Assembly: GCF_002563795.1 (NCBI RefSeq)
Contig: NZ_PDJL01000004.1
Span: forward strand, 992,001-1,056,000
Length of the DNA stretch: 64,000 nucleotides
Direction of reading: 5' to 3'
DNA from: Vibrio sp. ES.051
GTDB lineage: Bacteria; Pseudomonadota; Gammaproteobacteria; Enterobacterales; Vibrionaceae
Made by a program: the position numbers and the translations under genes. Every line of letters begins with the position of its first letter. Positions within the stretch are counted from its first letter, which is position 1. The notes beneath the pieces were generated by a model. It did not search any database. It saw only the letters and a list, made by a program, of their open reading frames with translations, and was not told the DNA's origin. Positions 58,141-64,000 of this stretch are shown here, piece by piece.

Positions 58141-58871
58141 AAGGGATCCTTTCTGTGTGATTTTGTTATTGTTACGGCGTGAAATATACGCAATTAACGT
58201 GAAACTTTAGTGATCCATCTCTTGTTTATACTTCTATCGGAGAAACGAATTAATAAGCCTGCAAACTATATCGACAAACAAACAGAAATGGTTTTTAGGA
58301 TCAATTCCATAATATTTAGGGTGTTTTTTGTGAAGCGGTTAATTGAATGAGCTTGATTTATGTGCATCAATGCGCATTTTAATAAGGAATTCAGCATTAT
58401 TTGGGTACTACTTTGCCAATTTCATGTATTTGTATTCTCAATGAAACAAATAGTTAAAATTTAGATTATCTCTAAAGTGGAAGGTGAGGGGACGGGATAA
58501 GCAGGCAGACTTTTCATGAAAATCGATTATTAATAGAAAAGTCAACGCAAGGTAAGCGACAAATTGTACGATGAATTCGTATGGTTACGAATTACTAGGA
58601 AAGGTTCCTGAATAAGGTATGCCGCTTTTATATTTGCGTTATGTATTCTTTTTGTATCGAACACATAATGTTAGTGGAAAATATTCAACAATTTGAGCTG
58701 TGCGATTGAAAAGGAAATTCTATGAGTGTTTCTCAAACGCTATAAATAGTAAAACCCCGGAGGTGGTAAGTCTCCGGGGTTTTGAATTTTTTTAGATATT
58801 TCGGTTGGTAAAGCCGATAATCTGTTATGCAAAAGGTTTGGATTTAATCTGAGTAATTCCTTGGTAGGGAA
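58141..58871. other. Long AT-rich intergenic region without clear gene
   Basis: About 730 bases with no coding region I can support. It contains the promoter of the UshA-like gene at the left, and a strong bidirectional terminator at 58751-58783. A 34-codon frame starts at 58360 and a 7-codon frame with AAAGGAAA upstream starts near 58722; neither is convincing. A small RNA could be encoded on the plus strand before the terminator. Confidence 0.5.
58751..58783. terminator. Strong bidirectional terminator downstream of rplY
   Basis: A 12-bp stem AAAACCCCGGAG / CTCCGGGGTTTT with a 9-base loop. On the plus strand, GAATTTTTTTAG follows; on the minus strand, the stem ends in TTTTACTATTT. Confidence 0.88.
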
Positions 58872-59150
58872 TTAGATACGGATAAAGTCCATGTGTTCAA
58901 CTTTTGGCTTGAACGCGTGACGTTGAACGTCTTGTGGCTTAACTTTAACTTCTTTGCCATCGATAACGAGAACAAGACCTTCGTAGAATTCAGGTTTGTC
59001 CATTTGGTTAACAACGTCGTCGTGGTTAAGAACGATAGCTACTGCTGCTTCTTCACCGCCGTATACAACTGCAGGGAATTTGCCAGCGTGGCGTAGGCGG
59101 CGGCTCGCACCTTTACCTAGTTCAGTACGTACTACTGCTTCGAATTTCAT
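58872..59150 (-). CDS. rplY: 50S ribosomal protein L25
   Basis: A 92-residue 5S-rRNA-binding protein of the short L25 type, without the Ctc extension. It starts [20 protein letters not shown] and includes [12 protein letters not shown] and the C-terminal HMDFIRI. The ATG at 59150 aligns with the family; five codons before it do not. GAGAGTAA is the ribosome binding site. E. coli has the same neighbourhood (rsuA, radD, rplY); here three regulatory genes lie between rplY and radD. Confidence 0.96.
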   Translation of the reverse strand: MKFEAVVRTELGKGASRRLRHAGKFPAVVYGGEEAAVAIVLNHDDVVNQMDKPEFYEGLVLVIDGKEVKVKPQDVQRHAFKPKVEHMDFIRI

Positions 59151-59431
59151 AGTATTTACTCTCAAATTAGTAAAATAGAATTTTCACAATCAACAATGCG
59201 ACCTTGTCGTTTGTGGTAAGGCTTGAAACAGGAACTGTTCAAGCGAGCGCGGATACTATCATTCTGGTTTGATTTGGGCAACTGAAACAACGCCTAAATC
59301 AACAGAAAGACAGGAATTTGTTACTCAAAAGGCTATGGTTTGTTTGCTTAGGATGAAAGCTGCGCACTTTGCGTCTGTTTTCATCAGTTTGCTCTGTGCT
59401 TAACACGAATGGGCATTGTCGACTTAACAGG

Positions 59432-60781
59432 TTAAGTTCGACTTCTTTGTAAGACTAAAGAGGCTTTCAAACCGCCCAACTGGCTTTCTTCGAGCATCAA
59501 TTGGCCTCGATAGCTGTGCGCCATTTCGCTGACAATATTTAATCCAAGTCCAGAGCCGGGCGTTGTTTCATCCAACCGAACCCCTCTTTGAGTTACTTGG
59601 GTCAGCTTTTCTTTAGGGATGCCAAAGCCGTCGTCTTCAATAATAATGTAAATATTATTATTATCTTGCGTCGAGTGAACTCGAATCATACTGGTTGCCC
59701 ATTTATAACCGTTTTCTAGCAGATTACCGATCATTTCATCGAGGTCGGTTTTTTCTACTGCTACGTTCAGCTCAGAATCTAGCTCGTTGATTAACGTGAT
59801 GCCACGTTGGGCATACACTTTGTCGAATGCCATTGAAATAGCATCAACCCGCTCTGCTGGGTTGGCTTTGACTGACAGTATATTCATTGAACCTGCCATT
59901 CTGGCTCGGCCCAAGTGATAGTCGATATGATCTTGTATTTGATTGATTGGGCCATGAAGGCGAGATTGATCTTCGGTTTCTAATGCTTGTACTTCATTTT
60001 TCAGTACTGAAAGTGGCGTTTTCAGTGCATGAGATAGGTTGCCAGCATGGTTTCGAGCGCGCTCTAACAGTTCTTGATAATGAAAAAGTAAGGCATTGAG
60101 GTCAACGATAAGAGGCGAGATCTCTTTTGGATACGTCTCTTCTAAGCTCTTTTTATTTCCAGACTTTAGTTCTGCCAATTCTTTTTGTAACTTGGTTAAT
60201 GGGCTTAACGACCAAGCGATTTGCAGCAGAATGACGGTAAGCACACCAGCGAACAATAGACCCAGAATAAGCCACAGTTGTCCGACCAGAGTTTGCAATG
60301 TGTTTTTAATAGGTTCTTCATCGATGCCAATGATGATATGAATAGGGCCTTCATAATCAGTAAGATACAAGGTTTTTTCGATGGTGATGAGCCTTTCACC
60401 TCTTGCGCCGTGTGCACTTTTATCCATGCCTTTGTATTCGATTCTTTTATCCCACAAAGAGCGAGAGCGTTCGAGGCTGGTTTCGGTAGACGCGCTCCAA
60501 TATAAGCCACTGTATGGGCGACTAAAGCGAGGGTCTGAAAGTTGTGCAGCAAGATCGAGACGACCAGTACTATTGACCTCTAGCTGAGCGGCAATTTCAT
60601 CCATAAAGATGCTCAGTTGCGAACGAGTATCGTCGAGCATGTAGTTATACACCTGAGTCGGTATAGTGACGCCGGCAGCGAGGATCATAGCTGTTAACCA
60701 GACGACCGCCGCTAAGACTAAGCGACTCTTAATACTGAGTCGTTTTAATACGTTAAGTGGTAGCCTGCTTTTATTCGGCAT
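59432..60781 (-). CDS. Sensor histidine kinase, PhoQ-like
   Basis: A 449-residue inner-membrane kinase. Helix 1 is at about 20-42 and helix 2 at about 169-190, with a periplasmic sensor between. The dimerisation H box is NLSHALKTPLSVL with His251. Catalytic motifs are the N box MIGNLLENGYKWA, G1 IIEDDGFGIP and G2 GSGLGLNIV. The periplasmic domain with LYLTDYEGPIHIIIG resembles PhoQ-type sensors, but the acidic divalent-cation patch of PhoQ is not evident. It overlaps the response regulator gene by 11 bases. Confidence 0.92.
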   Translation of the reverse strand: MPNKSRLPLNVLKRLSIKSRLVLAAVVWLTAMILAAGVTIPTQVYNYMLDDTRSQLSIFMDEIAAQLEVNSTGRLDLAAQLSDPRFSRPYSGLYWSASTETSLERSRSLWDKRIEYKGMDKSAHGARGERLITIEKTLYLTDYEGPIHIIIGIDEEPIKNTLQTLVGQLWLILGLLFAGVLTVILLQIAWSLSPLTKLQKELAELKSGNKKSLEETYPKEISPLIVDLNALLFHYQELLERARNHAGNLSHALKTPLSVLKNEVQALETEDQSRLHGPINQIQDHIDYHLGRARMAGSMNILSVKANPAERVDAISMAFDKVYAQRGITLINELDSELNVAVEKTDLDEMIGNLLENGYKWATSMIRVHSTQDNNNIYIIIEDDGFGIPKEKLTQVTQRGVRLDETTPGSGLGLNIVSEMAHSYRGQLMLEESQLGGLKASLVLQRSRT

Positions 60782-61430
60782 TTAATTGGTATCCCAACCC
60801 TCGGACGGTTTTGATGATCTGTGGTGCTATTTTTTTGCGGATACGGCCTATGAACACTTCGATGGTGTTGGAGTCACGATCGAAGTCTTGCTTATAAATA
60901 TGTTCGACTAACTCGGTTCGTGAAATCACTTTCTCAGGGTTGTGCATGAAGTAGGCAACCACTTTATATTCCAAAGCGGTTAAACTCACTGCTTGCCCTT
61001 GCCACATCACTTTTGACGTACGCGTATCCAAACTTAAGTCGCCAATTTGCATTACTGGTGATGCGTTACCAGATGCTCTGCGTAACTGCGCGCGAATGCG
61101 AGCAATAAGTTCCACCATTTCAAAGGGCTTTGTTAAGTAATCATCCGCTCCCGCATTTAGACCTTCAACTCTTTGAGTTAAGGTGTCGCGGGCACTAAGG
61201 ATCACCACTGGCGTATTGATGTTTTCATCTCGGATGCCTTTTAGCACCGTTAAGCCATCCAATTTTGGTAGGCCTAGGTCGAGCACAATGACGTCCCATT
61301 CTTCTGATGTGGCTCGATACAATGCATCAATGCCATCTAGAGATAATTCTGGCACCCAGCCGGTATTTTCTAAGGTTTCTATGATCTGCTCGCCTAAACG
61401 AGGGTCATCTTCAACAACAAGTATTTTCAT
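60771..61430 (-). CDS. OmpR/PhoB-family response regulator
   Basis: A 219-residue regulator. The receiver domain has the acidic pocket VVEDDPR, phosphorylated Asp51 in VIVLDLGLP, and the lysine in YLTKPFEMVEL. The C-terminal winged helix includes LTALEYKVVAYFMHNPEKVISR and DSNTIEVFIGRIRKKI, ending TVRGLGYQL, as in PhoP and QseB. I choose the ATG at 61430; the codons before it are not conserved. It lies between the PepSY gene and its kinase. Confidence 0.94.
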   Translation of the reverse strand: MKILVVEDDPRLGEQIIETLENTGWVPELSLDGIDALYRATSEEWDVIVLDLGLPKLDGLTVLKGIRDENINTPVVILSARDTLTQRVEGLNAGADDYLTKPFEMVELIARIRAQLRRASGNASPVMQIGDLSLDTRTSKVMWQGQAVSLTALEYKVVAYFMHNPEKVISRTELVEHIYKQDFDRDSNTIEVFIGRIRKKIAPQIIKTVRGLGYQLNAE

Positions 61431-61495
61431 AGTAGCGACTCTTATTATGTGTGAGCGTTGGGCCAAAGTATGGAAAGATTGAGCCTGAGGTTATT

Positions 61496-61921
61496 TTAGT
61501 TGTTTTGTGGTTTTAACGCTTTGTTAAAGCTGCGACCTTTGATTTCGAGCATCTCCAGTGTTGCAGCGTCGTACTCCACTTTCAGCACGCTATTGTTATA
61601 GAGAATTTTCAACTCATAGACCCACTCATCGTGTTCCTCTTCGAGCTCGACTTTTATAATTCGACCATATAGATCGTTTTCGACGGCCGCATAGAGCTCT
61701 GAAAATGGGCGAATATAACCTTTTTGTACCGCACGATAGACCTCGTCTTGGTCTTCATCAAATTCGATTCGAGTGCCTGGTTTTTCAACATCTCGCACGA
61801 TTGCATGACCATTTTTCTGCGCATAAGTGTCTACATGTTTGGCTAGGCTTGCTGCGCAAAGTAGCATCGTAACCAAGCCGAAAAGTAAGGCGAAATAATG
61901 TGAAGTCGTTGGTTTATACAT
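61496..61921 (-). CDS. PepSY-type periplasmic protein
   Basis: A 141-residue protein. The signal peptide or anchor covers about 8-27 (YFALLFGLVTMLLCAASLA). The rest is acidic, with YAAVENDLYGRIIKVELEEE and WVYELKILYNNSVLKVEYDA, the pattern of a PepSY domain. Such domains are thought to inhibit or shield proteases or to act in signalling. It lies 65 bases upstream of the response regulator, so it is likely part of the same operon as an accessory or target. The ATG at 61921 has AAGAGG upstream. Confidence 0.8.
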   Translation of the reverse strand: MYKPTTSHYFALLFGLVTMLLCAASLAKHVDTYAQKNGHAIVRDVEKPGTRIEFDEDQDEVYRAVQKGYIRPFSELYAAVENDLYGRIIKVELEEEHDEWVYELKILYNNSVLKVEYDAATLEMLEIKGRSFNKALKPQNN

Positions 61922-62050
61922 GGTCAAACCTCTTTTGAAGTGTTGGCAAAATTATATCGAGCGGTATATGAACCGAAACTGAACCATTGTTTAACTGTCG
62001 GTTAGTTCATTTACGCCGGGTTGCGCGTGCCCAGCTAAAACGAGTGGATA

Positions 62051-63802
62051 CTACTTGAGCTCATCTGCGAAAATTTTGTCACGTAGCTTCCAAAAACGCC
62101 CAGATTTTCGAGCGATGACAAATTGCGGTAAACGGAAGCGATGCTGGTTTGCAACAACACGGGTTGGTGATGCTTCTTCAAATGGGCGATGTTTATCGGC
62201 CAAGTGAGGGCGGACGAACTGATCTTTGAAGGTTTGCTTCTGTTTTTTTGTATTTAAAGACCAAAACTCATGCACTAAGGCATTTCCTTCACCTTGGTAA
62301 GGCTCACCAGAATAGGTGACTTTTAGCTGAGGTTTACCCTCATTGGATTTAAACACTGACAAGTCCATCTCCGTGCACTCGAAGATTAACGCATCTTTTA
62401 AATTGAGAGCTTCTTTCAACTTTTTGTCGGGGTCAACAAGAGTGGTATCGCATTCATGGCAAATACGCGCCGCAATATCATTATCTGCACCACATTCGCC
62501 GCAATATTTTGCTCTGAAACGATACCCACAATGCTCTCTTTCGCCCGTTACTTTATCTTCAAAGTAACCTTGGCAACGGCGACCGAAATGCTCAACCAGA
62601 AAACCATTACTGTCCAGTTTTCCCCAGAAATTGTTATTGAATCCGCAAGCGGGACAGGGGATGGTGATGATTTCACTGTCTGAGTCTGGTTTCGGATCAC
62701 CCACTTCAGGCTGATACAAGTCATAACTATTGCCCGCGTAGTCCAGCACTAAACATTCAGTTTTACCATCAGATAGACGTAACCCTCGCCCAACGATTTG
62801 CTGATACAAGCTTACCGATTCCGTTGGGCGCAAAATAGCGATTAAATCGACATGTGGAGCATCAAAGCCGGTGGTTAAGACAGAAACATTGACCAGATAT
62901 TTAATTTTTCGATGCTTGAACGCCTGGATGATCGCATCACGTTCTGGTGTCGGTGTATCTCCAATTACGATTTCAGTGTCGCTTTCTGGCAATAAACTAT
63001 GGATCTCTTGTGCGTGTCGAACCGTAGCGGCGAAGATCATGACGCCTTGACGCTCTTTCGCGTATTGCATGATTTGCTCAACAATTTGCGGAGTGGCTCG
63101 CTTGGCTTTGTCGATCACCATGTCCATCTCTGCTTCTTTATATCGCCCAGTATTGGCAGGTTTTAATTGTGAGAAGTCATAAGATAAGACTGGGGCATCC
63201 ATCATTCGCGCGGGGGTTAAAAACTTTTCATCTAACAGGTAACGAATCGGCAGCTCGAAAATACAGTCTCGGAAAAAGCGAGCTTCTTCTGTACGAACTT
63301 GCCCCCGAGTGTGGTACTGGTAAATCCAGCCTATCCCTAAGCGATATGGCGTTGCGGTGAGGCCGAGGACTTTAATGCCTGGGTTTACTTCCCGTAAATG
63401 GGTAATGACTTTTTGATAGCTGCTGGTTTTATCATCTGGTACGCGGTGGCACTCATCAATCACTAATAGGGAAAACTGGTTTTTAAATGAATCTAAGTTA
63501 CGCACGACTGACTGGACAGAGGCGAATACCACTTGTTGATCGGTTTCTTTTCTTCCCAAGCCTGCCGAGAAAATCGCGCCTTTCAATCCATAACCTTCGT
63601 ACTTTGCGTGGTTTTGTTCGACCAACTCTTTAACGTGAGCTAAGACTAAAACCCGTCCTTTGGCGAGGCGAGCAAGCTCTGCAATAACCAAACTTTTACC
63701 CGCGCCTGTTGGCAGTACGATGACTGCAGGAGAGGAGTGTTTACGAAAGTAATGAATGACTGCTTTGACAGAGTCGGCTTGATAAGGGCGAAGTGTGTAC
63801 AT
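62051..63802 (-). CDS. radD: Superfamily 2 DNA repair helicase-like protein RadD
   Basis: A 583-residue DEAD/H-box protein. Motif I is VLPTGAGKSLV, motif II is VIDECHRV, motif III is GLTATPYR, and motif VI is QQIVGRGLRLSD. A cysteine-rich region follows: PCPACGFNN, CGYRFRAKYCGECGAD and CHECDTT, probably zinc sites. Length and plan match E. coli RadD (YejH), a DNA-dependent ATPase involved in double-strand break repair with RecA and SSB. As in E. coli, rsuA is divergent on the other side. Confidence 0.95.
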   Translation of the reverse strand: MYTLRPYQADSVKAVIHYFRKHSSPAVIVLPTGAGKSLVIAELARLAKGRVLVLAHVKELVEQNHAKYEGYGLKGAIFSAGLGRKETDQQVVFASVQSVVRNLDSFKNQFSLLVIDECHRVPDDKTSSYQKVITHLREVNPGIKVLGLTATPYRLGIGWIYQYHTRGQVRTEEARFFRDCIFELPIRYLLDEKFLTPARMMDAPVLSYDFSQLKPANTGRYKEAEMDMVIDKAKRATPQIVEQIMQYAKERQGVMIFAATVRHAQEIHSLLPESDTEIVIGDTPTPERDAIIQAFKHRKIKYLVNVSVLTTGFDAPHVDLIAILRPTESVSLYQQIVGRGLRLSDGKTECLVLDYAGNSYDLYQPEVGDPKPDSDSEIITIPCPACGFNNNFWGKLDSNGFLVEHFGRRCQGYFEDKVTGEREHCGYRFRAKYCGECGADNDIAARICHECDTTLVDPDKKLKEALNLKDALIFECTEMDLSVFKSNEGKPQLKVTYSGEPYQGEGNALVHEFWSLNTKKQKQTFKDQFVRPHLADKHRPFEEASPTRVVANQHRFRLPQFVIARKSGRFWKLRDKIFADELK

Positions 63803-63858
63803 GAAAATATGTGAAATTGCTCAACTATTCGAACGAGGAACGTTATAATACCTGACTT

Positions 63859-63941
63859 TTATACCCAAGTGACCTTTGTTGGTAAGATTCAGACTGATGA
63901 CTGAGTTTTTGCGGCGAGAATGAGAGGTCACTTGGGTATAA
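63859..63941. repeat. 83-bp element with perfect 17-bp inverted termini
   Basis: TTATACCCAAGTGACCT (63859-63875) and AGGTCACTTGGGTATAA (63925-63941) are exact reverse complements, around a 49-base centre. The element fills most of the space between radD and rsuA. It has the size and form of a small palindromic intergenic repeat or miniature inverted-repeat element. TA dinucleotides lie within each terminus. Confidence 0.75.
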
Positions 63942-63956
63942 TTCAATGAGGTATTC

Positions 63957-64000
63957 ATGCGTTTAGATAAATATTTGTGTGATGCTCTGGGTGCGACTCG
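63957..64000 (+). CDS. rsuA: 16S rRNA pseudouridine-516 synthase, 5' end only
   Basis: Only the first 14 codons are in the window: MRLDKYLCDALGAT. This is the start of the S4 domain of RsuA (E. coli MRLDKFIAQQLG). The identification rests on that similarity and on the conserved divergent position next to radD. ATGAGGT precedes the ATG. Confidence 0.8.
   Translation, partial: MRLDKYLCDALGAT

Noticed and set aside
58360..58464. A 34-codon plus-strand frame beginning MCINAHFNKE
   Set aside because: Its composition is that of AT-rich intergenic DNA, with only a weak start signal and no recognisable homologue.
58722..58745. A 7-codon frame MSVSQTL with a good ribosome binding site before a terminator
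   Set aside because: It resembles a leader peptide, but no plus-strand gene follows and the peptide has no regulatory codon run.

Overview
The window reads as chromosomal DNA of a marine gammaproteobacterium of the genus Vibrio (large chromosome, perhaps Harveyi clade). This rests on gene content and order: a his operon, divergent psp genes beside sapABCDF, a tandem-adaptor RND pump of the vexIJK type next to psp, torECA, NorR-hcp-hcr, and rsuA-radD-rplY synteny shared with E. coli. Species was not determined. Base composition looks even. I see no prophage, transposase, integron, CRISPR array, rRNA or tRNA, so this is mostly core genome.

Layout. 1-5168: his operon (hisD 3' end, hisC, hisB, hisH, hisA, hisF, hisI) ending in a strong terminator. 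5288-8501 (minus): SEC-C protein, EAL-HDOD protein, lpxH, ppiB. 8705-10753 (plus): cysS and tdk. 10819-13178 (minus): DUF218 protein, Rossmann-fold protein, LysR regulator, with a PACE-family efflux gene divergent from the regulator. 13774-16290: TIGR02647 protein, a FocA-type formate channel, and a FetB-type permease without its ATPase. 16750-20652: torECA for TMAO respiration, including a 59-residue torE gene. 20850-24333: GH36 enzyme, Mn-dependent pyrophosphatase, DUF2750 protein.

24447-32452: sapABCDF and pspF (minus) opposite pspABC (plus, sigma-54 promoter). 32613-37844: two lipoprotein adaptors and an RND pump. 37908-41460: tag, metC, cls. 41831-44986: Na+-dependent transporter, pseudouridine synthase, methyltransferase. 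45077-49565 (minus): hcr, hcp, norR, with NorR-like GT-N7-AC operators and a near-consensus sigma-54 promoter before hcp. 49736-54447 (minus): SlyB-like lipoprotein and ynjBCD-ynjF. 54807-58140: META-domain lipoprotein, DUF1289 protein, a small orphan protein and a UshA-like 5'-nucleotidase. 58872-63802 (minus): rplY, a two-component system with a PepSY protein, and radD. The window ends in the first codons of rsuA, preceded by an 83-bp element with perfect 17-bp inverted arms.

Themes. Envelope stress and export (psp, sap, vexIJK, PACE, cls, lpxH) lie together, as do anaerobic or nitrosative respiration functions (focA, torECA, hcp-hcr-norR). No wholly new multi-gene system is evident. The points most worth a second look are an inverted pair of perfect DnaA boxes (15350-15372), GSFTGS in place of GAFTGA in PspF, three abutting TorR-like decamers before torE, the inverted-repeat element before rsuA, the orphan FetB permease, and a 730-bp gene-free stretch with a bidirectional terminator before rplY.
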